Positions 8,596 through 18,346 are shown, counted from the first letter of the stretch. The stretch: DNA of 64,000 bases from Candidatus Altimarinota bacterium (GCA_028714815.1 JAQTLR010000004.1:62001-126000), one strand, 5' to 3'. Notes: generated by a model from the sequence alone, not told the origin. Numbers and translations are program-made.

Positions 8596-9270
8596 TTAGT
8601 ACTGTTCAAAAAATATTTTTTCTTTCTCTGTTTTGAGTTTTTCTAGCTTCTCTCGTGCCTCTTTCACCATCGCTGGGCTTCCGCAGAGATAGAATTCTTC
8701 GTACGGGGCGATATTTTCAGGAACGAGGAAATCGGTGACTCGTCCATGAATGGCAATTTCAGAGTCCTCCCGGCTCAGGAATATCTGGTAATCGAACATC
8801 GGGTATTCCGATTTCATCCGGTTGAGTTCGTCGATATAGAATACATCGGACAAGGTCCGTACTCCGAATAGGAATAAGAGAGAGGTTTGTATAGTTGTAT
8901 CCATCATCGCTCGGATCTGGAAATAGAGCGGAGCGAATCCGGTTCCGGTCCCGATGAAGAGCTTCGGGGTAGGATTTTTCTGGAGGATGAAGTGCCCGAG
9001 GGGCACTGTCCCGATGATCTCTTCTCCTGTCTGGAGAGAACAGATTTCTGTACTTCCGGCTCCACCATCGATCCGTTTGATGATGAAAGTGAAGGTCTGA
9101 CCGTCGGTGTACCCGATGGAATAGGCTCTCCGGAGCTTTGATTCGGGGAGCATGAAAAGAACATACTGTCCAGATTCTACCTGAACCGGTTCCTGAATAG
9201 TAAAAATAAGCTCATACACATCGTGTGTGAGCTTATTTTTTTGTATGAGTTTGAAAGAAATTTGTTGCAT
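8596..9270 (-). CDS. Ferredoxin-NADP reductase-like FAD/NAD(P)-binding oxidoreductase
   Basis: The 224-aa protein has an FAD-binding barrel (RAYSIGYT is the RxYS flavin motif, about residues 48-55) and an NAD(P)-binding domain (LFIGTGTGFAPLYFQIRAM; CGSPAMVKEAREKL near the C-terminus). It lacks an iron-sulfur domain, so it probably takes electrons from NAD(P)H for a ferredoxin, flavodoxin or other acceptor. The partner is not evident nearby. The start at 9270 (MQQISFKLIQK) is preferred over 9312 because the upstream gene ends at 9290 and the barrel begins here. Confidence 0.85.
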   Translation of the reverse strand: MQQISFKLIQKNKLTHDVYELIFTIQEPVQVESGQYVLFMLPESKLRRAYSIGYTDGQTFTFIIKRIDGGAGSTEICSLQTGEEIIGTVPLGHFILQKNPTPKLFIGTGTGFAPLYFQIRAMMDTTIQTSLLFLFGVRTLSDVFYIDELNRMKSEYPMFDYQIFLSREDSEIAIHGRVTDFLVPENIAPYEEFYLCGSPAMVKEAREKLEKLKTEKEKIFFEQY

Positions 9271-9289
9271 TGCTAAAATACTATGATTG

Positions 9290-9598
9290 CTATGCCGCTT
9301 TTCTTGCCTCATTTGCTACTTCATTAGCAGTTTCCTGATCCCGAAGCTGTTTCTTGAGGGAAATGATTCGTGAAAGATCCGCAGGATTTGTTTCCCTCAC
9401 ACCGAGTATGTATCCGATAAGAGCATTTCCATCCCTGAGAACCCCTCGGATAAGACTTGTTTCATCTGCTATGAAACGCTCGATTTCCCCCAGTGCTCAT
9501 TGGTGAGCACGCTCCATGACCTCAGCAACCGCAGGCGATACAACGGATTGCTCTGCTGCCTGAGTATTTGTGGGAGTAAGAGGTTCTGTTTGTGTCAT
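9290..9598 (-). CDS. Conserved-looking 102-aa protein of unknown function
   Basis: ORF from ATG 9598 to TAG 9290-9292 with one in-frame TGA (9497-9499, Gly34), so it is invisible to standard-code gene finding. It is Ala/Glu/Gln-rich and predicted mostly helical (EIERFIADETSLIRGVLRDG; ISLKKQLRDQETANEVANEARKAA). No signal peptide or known motif. It begins an operon with the FNR-type gene 20 nt downstream and has its own good promoter. Confidence 0.7.
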
Positions 9599-9634
9599 AA
9601 GGATATGATCGATGCGATATAAATAACAGCCTCG

Positions 9635-9662
9635 ATTATACCACGAACGTTCTAAAATGCAA
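9635..9662 (-). promoter_or_regulatory. Promoter of the 102-aa/FNR operon
   Basis: On the minus strand TTGCAT (9662-9657), 16-bp spacer, TATAAT (9640-9635), about 30 nt of leader to ATG 9598. The -35 box lies just past the recA stop codon. Confidence 0.6.
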
Positions 9663-9663
9663 A

Positions 9664-10647
9664 TTATGCTCGAATTTTCTTTTCGATTTCGCTGGCGATT
9701 TTTGGATTTTCCTTCAAAAATTGCCGTGAATTTTCGCGTCCTTGCCCGAGCTTTGTTTCTTCGTAGCTATAAAACGCCCCAGATTTTTTAACGATCCCCT
9801 TTTCGGATCCGATATCGAGAATCTCTCCTTCTTTTGAGATCCCCTCATTGAAGAGGACATCGATCTCCACTTCCTTGAATGGAGGGGCGATCTTGTTTTT
9901 CACCACCTTCACTTTCACTTTGTTTCCGGTTGTCTCTTTATCGTCTCCGGTTCCGCTCTCGAGTTTCTCTTTCCGGCGGATATCGAGGCGTTGGGATGCA
10001 TAGAATTTGAGAGCGTTTCCTCCGGTGGTGGTTTCCGGGTTTCCGAACATCACTCCGATCTTCATGCGGATCTGGTTGATGAAAATGACTGTACAATTGG
10101 ATTTGGAGATCACTCCGGTGATCTTTCGGAGTGCCTGGCTCATGAGACGGGCCTGAAGTCCCATGAAGGAATCACCCATGTTCCCTTCGATCTCGGCTTT
10201 CGGAACGAGCGCGGCAACGGAATCGACAACGATCAGATCGACCGCATTGGACCGCACGAGCGCATCGACGATTTCAAGCGCCTGTTCTCCGTAGTCCGGC
10301 TGGGAGATGATGAGTTCATCGACATTCACTCCGATCTTTTTCGCGTACTCCGGATCGAGCGCGTGTTCCGCATCGATGAAAGCGGCGGTTCCGCCGAGCT
10401 TCTGGACTTCGGCGATAGCATGGAGGGTAAGGGTGGTCTTACCGGAGGATTCCGGCCCGTAGATCTCGACGATACGTCCCTTCGGATACCCTCCTCCAAG
10501 CGCTGCATCGAGCGCGATGGATCCGGATCCGATCATCTCTACCTTGATCGCCTGCTGGTCTCCGAGTTTCATGACGGAACCGGCACCGAATTGTTTCTCG
10601 ATCATCGCAAGTGCGGAATTCAAAGCTTCTTTTTTATTGTCTACCAT
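9664..10647 (-). CDS. recA: Recombinase RecA
   Basis: The 327-aa protein has Walker A GPESSGKT (64-71), Walker [11 protein letters not shown], loop 1 ([22 protein letters not shown] region), loop 2 ([21 protein letters not shown]) and a short C-terminal domain. It forms the nucleoprotein filament for homologous recombination and can trigger LexA cleavage. It is at the short end of the family (E. coli 352) because the acidic C-terminal tail is reduced. No TGA codons and no Shine-Dalgarno sequence. No LexA gene or canonical SOS box is seen beside it. Confidence 0.97.
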   Translation of the reverse strand: MVDNKKEALNSALAMIEKQFGAGSVMKLGDQQAIKVEMIGSGSIALDAALGGGYPKGRIVEIYGPESSGKTTLTLHAIAEVQKLGGTAAFIDAEHALDPEYAKKIGVNVDELIISQPDYGEQALEIVDALVRSNAVDLIVVDSVAALVPKAEIEGNMGDSFMGLQARLMSQALRKITGVISKSNCTVIFINQIRMKIGVMFGNPETTTGGNALKFYASQRLDIRRKEKLESGTGDDKETTGNKVKVKVVKNKIAPPFKEVEIDVLFNEGISKEGEILDIGSEKGIVKKSGAFYSYEETKLGQGRENSRQFLKENPKIASEIEKKIRA

Positions 10648-10678
10648 AAAATGAGTTGTGAAGAAATATACGAAAGAG

Positions 10679-10706
10679 AGTATATGGATATTTTTTCCGA
10701 TTGCAA
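10679..10706 (-). promoter_or_regulatory. Promoter of recA
   Basis: On the minus strand TTGCAA (10706-10701), 16-bp spacer, TATACT (10684-10679); leader of about 24 nt to ATG 10647. Confidence 0.6.
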
Positions 10707-10763
10707 ATCTTTTTTCATACTTTTACAGAATCAAGTGTTTTTGTAAAAATTTGGACAAAAAGA

Positions 10764-10788
10764 AAAACGGCCCAGATTGAGCCGTTTT
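10764..10788 (-). terminator. Terminator of the 132-aa gene
   Basis: Stem AAAACGGC / GCCGTTTT with a 9-nt loop. On the minus strand a long T-rich run follows. Confidence 0.75.
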
Positions 10789-10805
10789 CGAGTTCTCCAC
10801 CCCTT

Positions 10806-11204
10806 TTATTTAATGGAGACGTAATGTCGGTCTTTCGATATGGAGAGTCCCATCTTCCAGAGCAGTGTGGCCGCTTCTTGATCATAGGCAACCACATTTC
10901 CATTTTCGATGGTAACACGGGTATCTATTGACCCGTCAAACCCCTTGATTTTAGCAAAGGCCGATTTGATGAGAGCCTCGCATTTCCCCTCTTGATACAA
11001 CCGAGGGGTTTTGTTGATCCGTTCCATCGCGCTCTGGAGCCCTCTGTTGCGGCATCTCTGAGTGCTGAACAACGGCAATATGACTGCGATGATACCGCTT
11101 TTATCTTCTTCGATACCGAACAGTATCCTTCCGCCATGGATTGCGACATCATGAGGAAGTTCTATCCGGCCTGACTTACTTTTTGCGATTTGTATTTGTT
11201 GCAT
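10806..11204 (-). CDS. 132-aa protein of unknown function
   Basis: ATG 11204 is preceded on the minus strand by AGGAG at a 6-nt spacing, a rare clear Shine-Dalgarno sequence here. It selects this start over the ATG two codons upstream. The protein looks alpha/beta (HGGRILFGIEEDKSGIIAVILPL at the N-terminal side; KIKGFDGSIDTRVTIENGNVVAY toward the end) and cytosolic, with no signal peptide or known catalytic motif. It is transcribed divergently from proS and has its own terminator and probable promoter. Confidence 0.7.
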   Translation of the reverse strand: MQQIQIAKSKSGRIELPHDVAIHGGRILFGIEEDKSGIIAVILPLFSTQRCRNRGLQSAMERINKTPRLYQEGKCEALIKSAFAKIKGFDGSIDTRVTIENGNVVAYDQEAATLLWKMGLSISKDRHYVSIK

Positions 11205-11239
11205 GGACATCTCCTGATTTATTGGAAAGCAGCCCAGTA

Positions 11240-11267
11240 TTTTTATGCAAAAAAATATATTTGTCAA
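11240..11267 (-). promoter_or_regulatory. Promoter of the 132-aa gene
   Basis: On the minus strand TTGACA (11267-11262), 16-bp spacer, TAAAAA (11245-11240); leader about 29 nt. Confidence 0.4.
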
Positions 11268-11286
11268 ATATATATTCCATATCCCT

Positions 11287-11314
11287 TTGCTTCTCGGAGA
11301 GTTTTTTATATAAT
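11287..11314 (+). promoter_or_regulatory. Promoter of proS
   Basis: TTGCTT (11287-11292), 16-bp spacer, TATAAT (11309-11314). The box overlaps the in-frame ATG 11313-11315, which therefore cannot be the translation start. Confidence 0.65.
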
Positions 11315-11345
11315 GCCCCACGTTATCTATAACCCCACGATTCTT

Positions 11346-12563
11346 ATGCTGCAACTTTCCCGCTACCCGTTCCATACCCTGAAAACTGTTCCACAAACTT
11401 CCGATAACCGTTCCACAGGACTCCTGCTCCAGGCGGGTTTTGTCCGTCAGGAGATGGCTGGAGCGTATATTTATCTTCATTTGGGGCTTCGAGTACTCGA
11501 GAATATCAAGAAGATCGTCCGTGAGGAACTCGATGCTATCGGATGTTCCGAGATCCTCATGACTTCCTTCGGGACTCGGGAACACTGGGAGAAAACCGGC
11601 CGATGGGATACGATGGACAATCTCTTCAAGGTGGAAGGGGCCTCCGGGAAATACTATGCCCTGAATCCGACCCATGAAGAGATCGTGACTCCTCTGATGC
11701 AGGAATTCATAGAATCCTACAAAGATCTCGATACCTGTGCGGTCTATCAGTTCCAGACGAAGTTCCGGAACGAAGCTCGTGCGAAATCGGGGATCCTCCG
11801 GGGACGTGAGTTCCTGATGAAAGATCTCTACTCCTTTCACCGGAATAGCGAGGATCTCGATGTATTCTTCGAAGAAGTACGCAAGGCGTATGTCCGTATC
11901 TATTCGCGTCTCGGGCTCGGGGAATCGACCCGGTACGTATTCGCCTCCGGCGGAGCGTTTTCCAAATACAGCTATGAGTTCCAGACGGATCTCGGAATCG
12001 GAGAAGACGACGTCTATGTCTGTTCCAAGTGCGGACAAGCCCACAATGAAGAGATTGTCGATCCTATGGGATTTGTCTGTGTGGAGTGCGCCTCGAAAGA
12101 ATATACGATAGTTCAGGCCTGCGAAGTAGGGAATATCTTCAAGCTCGGGACCCGGTTCTCCAATGATTTCGGACTCGGGTACACGGATGCGCTCGGGAAA
12201 AAACAAGAGGTGGTGATGGGATGTTATGGGATCGGGGTGAGCCGGATCATGGGGGTGATCGCCGAAAAATTCATGGATGAGAAGGGGCTTATCTGGCCAG
12301 AGAACGTGGCACCGTTCACTCACTATATGATCGTTATCGGAGATCATTTGGAGGAAGCGAAAAAGCTTGCGGAGAGACTCGAGACGGAGGGGGCAACGGT
12401 GCTTATCGATGATCGGAATACCGGATTCGGGGCCAAAGCCGGGGATGCCGACCTCCTCGGGATCCCTCAGCGGATCGTCCTTTCCGATAAAACCCTCGCA
12501 CAGGGCGGATATGAACTGAAAGGAAGAACGGAGAGCGAGAGTAGGATTGTTCCGATACGATAA
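11346..12563 (+). CDS. proS: Prolyl-tRNA synthetase, short form without the editing insert
   Basis: The 405-aa class II synthetase has motif 1 around VREELDAIGCSEILMTSF, motif 2 FRNEARAKSGILRGREFLMKDLYSFH, motif 3 GCYGIGVSRIMGVIAE and a C-terminal anticodon-binding domain (VAPFTHYMIVIGDHLEEA onward). Most bacterial-type ProRS are about 570 aa with an INS editing domain between motifs 2 and 3. Here that space is short and holds a CxxC...CxxC pair (VCSKCGQ; CVECAS) that may bind zinc. Mischarged Ala-tRNA-Pro would need another editor. The start is at 11346 because upstream ATG codons lie in or before the -10 box. No TGA codons. Confidence 0.93.
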   Translation: MLQLSRYPFHTLKTVPQTSDNRSTGLLLQAGFVRQEMAGAYIYLHLGLRVLENIKKIVREELDAIGCSEILMTSFGTREHWEKTGRWDTMDNLFKVEGASGKYYALNPTHEEIVTPLMQEFIESYKDLDTCAVYQFQTKFRNEARAKSGILRGREFLMKDLYSFHRNSEDLDVFFEEVRKAYVRIYSRLGLGESTRYVFASGGAFSKYSYEFQTDLGIGEDDVYVCSKCGQAHNEEIVDPMGFVCVECASKEYTIVQACEVGNIFKLGTRFSNDFGLGYTDALGKKQEVVMGCYGIGVSRIMGVIAEKFMDEKGLIWPENVAPFTHYMIVIGDHLEEAKKLAERLETEGATVLIDDRNTGFGAKAGDADLLGIPQRIVLSDKTLAQGGYELKGRTESESRIVPIR

Positions 12564-12580
12564 TTTTCTCGAAAATATCT

Positions 12581-12608
12581 TTGCTTTTTCCCTTTTTTTC
12601 CGTATCTT
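12581..12608 (+). promoter_or_regulatory. Promoter of the RHH-like gene
   Basis: TTGCTT (12581-12586), 16-bp spacer, TATCTT (12603-12608); leader about 26 nt to ATG 12643. Confidence 0.45.
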
Positions 12609-12642
12609 TATCTTGTCTATTCTTTTTTACCCGTAAACCACT

Positions 12643-12837
12643 ATGGCAGAACGTAAGAAATTTGCGAGTGCAGTGAACTTTTATGTGACTGACGCACAGA
12701 AGAAAAAAATCGAATACATCCTCGAGCAGAAGGGGCAGAGCCTGACCGATTTCCTCCGAGGACACATTCAGACCACCGTCGAAAAGTACGAGGACAAGAA
12801 TGGAGCAATAAACATTTACCAGACATATATCGTATAA
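12643..12837 (+). CDS. Small ribbon-helix-helix-like protein
   Basis: The 64-aa protein has the layout of an RHH DNA-binding domain: a beta strand (ASAVNFYVT), helix 1 (DAQKKKIEYILEQKG) and helix 2 (SLTDFLRGHIQTTVEKYE), with a short tail. RHH proteins of this size are often autorepressors or antitoxins, but no toxin gene follows; instead a 118-bp palindromic repeat begins two bases after the TAA stop. The family assignment rests on pattern only. Confidence 0.6.
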   Translation: MAERKKFASAVNFYVTDAQKKKIEYILEQKGQSLTDFLRGHIQTTVEKYEDKNGAINIYQTYIV

Positions 12838-12839
12838 GG

Positions 12840-12957
12840 AAATGAGAAATAACTTCGACCTTCGTGTTCAAACTTTACGCTTCCTCATTCTCCGTACAGT
12901 CGTACGGTTCACTCCGGTCCGCAGTTTTCTCACGAATCTCATCGTTCTTTCTCATTT
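12840..12957. repeat. 118-bp palindromic repeat, copy A
   Basis: Terminal inverted repeats (13 of 14 positions paired) bound a 118-bp element with an internal hairpin CCGTAC / GTACGG. A second copy of exactly the same length lies at 62966-63083. The two share most of their sequence, and the terminal stem differs by compensatory changes. Both copies begin within a few bases after a stop codon. Confidence 0.8.
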
Positions 12958-13071
12958 CTGAAAAGAATAATAAGAGTCGATTTATATTTTTCTTGCTTTT
13001 CCTTTCATCATTTGATAGTATCCTCTTAACGGGATACTTTTCACCTCCATAGAACTTGAATTACTTCGCTT

Positions 13072-13099
13072 TTGCAAGAGTTCTAAAGAAATAAATATT
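13072..13099 (+). promoter_or_regulatory. Possible promoter of hisS
   Basis: TTGCAA (13072-13077), 16-bp spacer and a weak AATATT (13094-13099). The leader would be about 27 nt. The rest of 12958-13132 shows only a weak inverted repeat (AGAACT...AGTTCT at 13051-13083). Confidence 0.3.
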
Positions 13100-13132
13100 T
13101 CTCTATTTTTTATCCATAACCCCTTTTTTCTT

Positions 13133-14476
13133 ATGACTCCTCCTCTCCGCGTCCGCGGTATGCAAGATATCTATGGTGAATACCAGAGATATTTCACATT
13201 TCTCAAGAAAGTAGCTCGACACGAGTTCCGCAAAAACGGATTCACCCGTATTTCGACGCCGATCGTCGAACATAAAGAGCTGATCGTGCGATCCGCCGGA
13301 GAGAGTTCCGATATCGTTTCCAAAGAAATGTATACCTTTCTTGACCGGAAGGAGCGGGAACTCATCCTTAAGCCGGAATCGACTGCGGGGGTGATGCGTG
13401 CCTATCTCGAACACATGCTGGAGGAACCGCAACCGGTCTATCTCTATTACATCGAACCGCATTTCCGGTACGATCGTCCTCAAAAGGGCCGATACCGCCA
13501 GCATCATCAGGTCGGTGCGGAGATCATCGGGGAAGTGGATCCGGTGATCGATGCAAAGAGCATCCAGATCGGATGTTCCATCCTCGATGGGATCGGACTC
13601 AAGGGGCAATACCGCCTCAAGCTCAATACGCTTGCGACCCCGAAGGAACGGGAAAAGTATATCCAGGAGCTTACCGGATTCTTCGAAAACAAGAAACACC
13701 TGCTCGATGAAACCGATCTGTATCGTCTGACAACCAATCCTCTCCGTCTTCTCGATACGAAGAACGAGGATACCCGAGAGCTTTTGAAGGTGGCGCCGAA
13801 GATCACTGATTTCCTCAAGAAGGATTCCCGGGAATACTATGAAAAAGTGAAAACCTATCTCGACATACTCGGAGTAGCATATGAAGAGGATCCGCTTCTC
13901 GTACGAGGATTCGACTACTATTGCCACACGGTTTGGGAGTGGGTGGATGGAAGCAGTCGGACTCAGAACGCTTTCGGTGGAGGGGGTCGATATGATGGGC
14001 TTTCCAAGACCATCGGTTACAAGGATGCGGTTCCGGGAGTGGGGTTCGGAATGGGGGCGGAACGCCTCATAGAGACCATCATGGATAATGGGATCAAGCT
14101 CAAGAATAAGGACAAGACGCACCTGTACTTCATCCAGCTTGGAGAGGAGGCGACGAAATTAGTACTCCCTCTCGATATGGAAGCGCGCACCCGTGGACTC
14201 AATTCCCTTATCTCCCTCGGGACCCCGTCTCTCAAAGTCCAGATGAAGAAAGCGAACCGTCTCGGTGCCCAGTATGTCGCGATTATCGGTATAATGGAAG
14301 CCAAAAAAGGCGTTTGTCAGCTGAAAGATATGGTGAACGGAACCCAGGAAGAAGTCCCACTCGGGAAACTGCTCGATCATCTCATGGAAAAAATCGATGT
14401 GAAATCCCTTGATTTCTACTCTCCGCTCAAAGATTTCATCATAGAAGAGAAGAAGGAACCGATCCCCCAGGAATAG
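13133..14476 (+). CDS. hisS: Histidyl-tRNA synthetase
   Basis: The 447-aa class II synthetase has an N-terminal motif 1 region (ISTPIVEHKEL), motif 2 (YIEPHFRYDRPQKGRYRQHHQVGAE), the histidine-specific LVRGFDYYCHTVWEW segment, motif 3 (GVGFGMGAERL) and a C-terminal anticodon-binding domain (about 335-425). It charges tRNA-His. The last 20 residues (PLKDFIIEEKKEPIPQE) are a charged extension. The ATG follows a pyrimidine-only leader (CCCCTTTTTTCTT). No TGA codons. Confidence 0.95.
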   Translation: MTPPLRVRGMQDIYGEYQRYFTFLKKVARHEFRKNGFTRISTPIVEHKELIVRSAGESSDIVSKEMYTFLDRKERELILKPESTAGVMRAYLEHMLEEPQPVYLYYIEPHFRYDRPQKGRYRQHHQVGAEIIGEVDPVIDAKSIQIGCSILDGIGLKGQYRLKLNTLATPKEREKYIQELTGFFENKKHLLDETDLYRLTTNPLRLLDTKNEDTRELLKVAPKITDFLKKDSREYYEKVKTYLDILGVAYEEDPLLVRGFDYYCHTVWEWVDGSSRTQNAFGGGGRYDGLSKTIGYKDAVPGVGFGMGAERLIETIMDNGIKLKNKDKTHLYFIQLGEEATKLVLPLDMEARTRGLNSLISLGTPSLKVQMKKANRLGAQYVAIIGIMEAKKGVCQLKDMVNGTQEEVPLGKLLDHLMEKIDVKSLDFYSPLKDFIIEEKKEPIPQE

Positions 14477-14516
14477 CGATGATGGGTATAGTTGAGAATA
14501 AATGGAAATATCATAG

Positions 14517-14542
14517 AAAAACCTCTCGAAAGAGAGGTTTTT
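14517..14542 (+). terminator. Terminator after hisS
   Basis: 11-bp stem AAAAACCTCTC / GAGAGGTTTTT with GAAA tetraloop and T-run. Confidence 0.85.
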
Positions 14543-14560
14543 CATTACCAGAAAAAAAGT

Positions 14561-14588
14561 TTGACATATGGGGGTTTATTTCTATACT
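14561..14588 (+). promoter_or_regulatory. Promoter of the NlpC/P60 gene
   Basis: TTGACA (14561-14566), 16-bp spacer, TATACT (14583-14588). A second TTGACA at 14597-14602 lacks a well-placed -10 box. Confidence 0.6.
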
Positions 14589-14636
14589 CAAAAGTATTGA
14601 CATTATTAAAATATAGTATCCTCTAATCCAGAGCCT

Positions 14637-16319
14637 ATGTTCTCCTCTCTTTTTTCTTCCAAAAACAAGGATGGTATCAGCCAGAAAACGACAGTATCTT
14701 CCGGGGTCATTTCCCGGATGAAGAGTTTTGCCGGGAAGGTTTCCATGATCCTCGGACTCGCTTCTGTAAACAGCGGTGTCATGTCTGCTCCTTCCGCTCC
14801 CGAAGTACCTGTCTATAATCGGGAAATTCCGGTTCTGGAAAGCCCATCTTCCGGGGATATCGCCCCTATCTCTACTACCCATATAACACTTCCTCCGAAG
14901 GCTCCTATCATCCAGGAACAGAAGGCTGGACAGTTGGAACCGGTTTCCGTACAGCCGAAAATCCGTCTTGCAGTTGCCCGAAAAGGGGAATCGGTCGGTT
15001 TTTTCATGCTCAAGAATTTTGGAACGGAAGAGGGGTGGGAATTCCTCGTCGAGAAAGAGACGGGTCATAGGATCCGTACGGCAACAAAGGATCTCATCGC
15101 AGGGAAAACCTACATTCTTGCACGGGATGAAAAAGAGGCGAATGCTCTCACGGGTATTTTCAAAAAACAGCTAGTAAAAAAGAATAGCATCGCACAAGAC
15201 ATTCCAGAATGAGAAAAACACTCTACGAAAGAATGGCAAGGAGATAGGGTTTCTGGAAAAGAGCTCGTTGAGAAAGCAAGGAATTTTATCCACATGGCAT
15301 ATGGTTTATGAGGAAATGGGGTCAATAAGATCGACTGTTCAGGGCTTCTGAACCAATCCATGTTGCTGAGTTGAGTTGTTGGGCATTCTTTTCCGCGGCT
15401 TGTCTCGGGGGATTTCAAAAAAATCATCCAGAAAACAGGAAAAAAGGATTACCGGAATGCACAAGAAGGCGATATCATCTATATGCCCCCTCGAAGACGT
15501 GGTGGTTACGGACATGTCATGATGGTATCCGGTTCTTACAAAGACGGTAAGATCCCGGTAATCCAGGCTTCCGCTTCGCACGGAATGGTGGTGGAAGGGC
15601 ATATAACATATAGTTCGAACATGACCATAGGAACTCCTCCATGGGTAGTGGGATCCGATACTACGAAAATGGCTCTTGCAGAGCATGATGATATCAAGAG
15701 AACAGCGCCTCATTCCCATGAAGACCAGGAACAGATAGTCATCGCGACCCGGACCTCTCCGGATGAAGAGAAACCGAAGATCATGGTTTCGACTGTCGCT
15801 GCGAATGATGCGCAATTCGAACAAGAGAAACCAAGAACAATGCTTAAAATCGCATCCCTGGATGGGGCACGGGTTGATGAAAAGGAACCAGGCATGGCTC
15901 CAGAGACAGAAGTACTTATATCTTCCCATGAGATCGCGCTTGTTCCGATAGCAGCCGAGGTGAAAAATGTCGTGAGCTCCATTATTGAACAGAAGCATGA
16001 GACAGGAATCCTTGATGAACCTCAGAATATCGCTCTGGGGCAAGAATATAAGATGACGATCCTGAAAAGAATCCAAAATGATCCGGAGGTTAAAAATGAG
16101 ACCCGAAAAAGCCTTTCCGAGAAATTCTCCGGATTCAAAGCTACGGATTTCATCAGAGTATACAAAGCGACCATTGCAGATTTTGAAAGACAGGAGCGAG
16201 AAGGTTCTCTTGAGGCGAAAGCAAAACTTCCCGATCTACGTAAATGCCTTTCGGATCTGGAGTCTAAAATCATGCTGGCAAGCAATGATTCCAATTTTTC
16301 TATAAAACGCGCCGCATAA
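14637..16319 (+). CDS. Secreted NlpC/P60-family peptidase with long C-terminal extension
   Basis: The 560-aa product has an N-terminal hydrophobic segment after a basic stretch (about 28-50), a linker, a LysM-like or SH3-like region (about 108-190), the NlpC/P60 catalytic domain (about 205-345) and a charged C-terminal tail. Catalytic Cys234 lies in KIDCSGLLNQS and His293 in GYGHVMMVS. TGA codons at 15210, 15309 and 15372 encode Gly; the last two flank the catalytic cysteine (AYGLGGNGVN; MLLSGVVGH), so standard-code annotation would destroy the active site. Such enzymes cut gamma-D-Glu-diaminopimelate or similar bonds in peptidoglycan. Cell-wall remodelling is the likely role; the tail has no recognised domain. 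Confidence 0.85.
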
Positions 16320-16330
16320 TCAAAATAATC

Positions 16331-16362
16331 AAAAAAGTTCCTCCTGATGGAGGAACTTTTTT
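16331..16362. terminator. Bidirectional terminator
   Basis: 14-bp stem AAAAAAGTTCCTCC / GGAGGAACTTTTTT with TGAT loop, between convergent genes. Confidence 0.9.
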
Positions 16363-16387
16363 GATTGCAATCAAGCTATCTCTCGAA

Positions 16388-18025
16388 TTAAGGAGTTGAA
16401 CTGAAATCGAGTGAATGCAATGCTGTTTCGGTATTTCCGACCAGGTCTTCCGTTACGAAATAAACAGTATAATCTACAGAAGGACTGAGTCCGGAAAGAT
16501 TGATCTGATTAGCACCTGTGAATATCGTAGATGTTTCACGGAGGCTTGCGAGAGCTCATGATGCATCTTCCCCTGCTTTTACCTGCACTACTGTCGGCGC
16601 AGTTGCCCCACTCAGGAGCGTTACGCTATGAATAAGCCCTTGTTCGCTGGTATTGAAGTGCAATACCGCTCCACTGTTCGTGATACCAGTCAATGATATT
16701 GCGGTAATCACCGGAGGGGTTGTATCTGCCAAAGGAAGCGTACTGAAAGCTTTGCTCGTAACGGTACTCTGGAGATTTCCAGACGTGTCCTCTGCTACGA
16801 GGTAGAGAACGTAGCTTGTAGCCGGAGCGAATCCGGTCAAATTCAATTGGTTCATCCCTGTTACCATCGTAAATGTTCCATGGAGACTCGCTGTCGCTCC
16901 AGAGGCATCTTGCCATGCTTTTACTTGTGTAGCGGTTGGTGCTGTCGCCCCACTCAGAAGTGAAACGATGTACAGCGCTCCTGACTCATTCGACGTCACC
17001 TGCAACATGGTTCCAGTATTGGTTATTCCAGTAAGGGATATCGCAGAAGTCACCGGAGGAGTAGTGTCACTACTACCAGAGAGTGTAGTGAAATCTCTGC
17101 TTGTCACCGTACTTTGGAGATTTTCAAATACATCCTCTGCTACAAAGTAGACAGTATAAGCAGTACTCGGAGCGAGTCCGGTTACATTGAATTGGTTCAT
17201 TCCTGTTATGAGGGCACTCGAACCGGCTATAGGTTGGGTGACTCCGGAACCATTTTGTCCGGCCTTTACTTGTGCAGCAGTCGGTGCAGTACCTCCGCTT
17301 GGAGTTACGACAAAGAATCCTGTTCCATTCTCATTTACCGTAGTGGAGATCATCGCAGAGCTACTCGTGATTTCGCTCACGCTCAATGATGATGTTACAG
17401 GAGGAGTACTGTCATTTATTGCCCCTGATCCGCTGCCAATGTCGGTAGTTATACGATCCTGGATTATGGTTACGATACTATCCAAAAGAGCGATAAGCTG
17501 AGCTTTTGCATCAGCGCTTCTCGTCGATGCCTCGATACTTGCTCTGAGCGTCTCGATACGAGTCAGAACGGAAATAAGAAAATCGAGTCGGCGTATCAAA
17601 GGAATATTGTCGATACGTTTGTTGATAGTATCTTTTTGATCTCTTGATAACACTTCATGGTCGGACTCAATATTTCGCCTAGTGATATGCGACTGCTCAT
17701 TGGTTCAACCAAAGTTATCGACCGCGGTTCTGAAAGTATTCGTATTGCTCATACTATCAGTAACAGTATTTATATTACCAGTAATGGTATTTGTATTACC
17801 ACTGTCGGTATTATTCCAACGTTCACCACCATGGAAAGAAGGAATATTGTTGTTGCTGCCGGAGGGATTATTGCCATTATCAGAAGAATCATTCTGATCA
17901 CTCGAATGTCCCCTTCCGTTAGAATCCCCTCATCTTCAACCATCTCTTGCCAACGCTAGGTTGGGAGCATTGCTGAGTACGAATATACCCATAAGCAATG
18001 CTGCTAGTATTCGTTTGGTTTTCAT
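16388..18025 (-). CDS. Secreted protein with three FN3-like repeats
   Basis: The 545-aa protein starts with a signal peptide (MKTKRILAALLMGIFVLSNAPNLALA) and a Gly/Asn/Ser/Asp-rich spacer (about 27-125). A short helical region follows (RRLDFLISVLTRIETLRASIEAS), then three repeats of about 105 residues and a fourth, partial C-terminal strand set. Each repeat begins PPV(T/I)..ISL.GIT and holds SG(A/G)TAPT..QVKAG, (L/N)(N/T)GL.P.T.Y and Y.VAED..GN(L/T)(Q/E)(S/T), typical of fibronectin III or related Ig-like adhesin modules. TGA codons at 16556, 17705, 17930 and 17936 are Gly; the spacer and signal peptide are only recovered with them. Probably an exported adhesin or filamentous surface protein; no cell-wall anchor motif is seen. 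Confidence 0.85.
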
Positions 18026-18269
18026 ATATAAAAAGATTATGGGATAAGATAATGATGTTTATCTCTTAAGGGTTTATGTTTTTGCCACTATGACACCAGT
18101 GTTAAGAAATTTAAATTTATGAAATACAATAATAAGAGATAAAACCTCCTATTTTACCTATAATTCAAAATGAAGTCAAAATCATTGTTATGGGATTTAT
18201 TTAAGGAGGATAGTATAAAGTCTTTATTCTTCATCAGGATTTGGCTCCTCCCCCTGTGTGTATCCATTA

Positions 18270-18300
18270 AAAAATGGCCACCATTCATTGTAGCCATTTC
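18270..18300 (-). terminator. Possible terminator hairpin
   Basis: AAATGGC / GCCATTT stem with a T-run on the minus strand, in the 366-bp gap 18026-18391. That gap otherwise holds the tRNA terminator and no credible gene. Confidence 0.5.
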
Positions 18301-18346
18301 GCTTTTTCGAATAGCCGGAGACGACTACCTGAAAGCCCGCAAGAAA

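Noticed and set aside
9641-9656. GAACGTTC in the 102-aa gene promoter as an SOS box
   Set aside because: LexA boxes of the GAAC type need a 4-nt centre; here the half-sites abut, and recA itself has no such site.
10806-12347. 513-codon ORF on the minus strand
   Set aside because: Its upper part is the antisense of proS; only the last 132 codons (10806-11204) are a credible gene.
12864-13052. 62-codon ORF
   Set aside because: It lies within repeat copy A and its flank; the same bases form paired stems.
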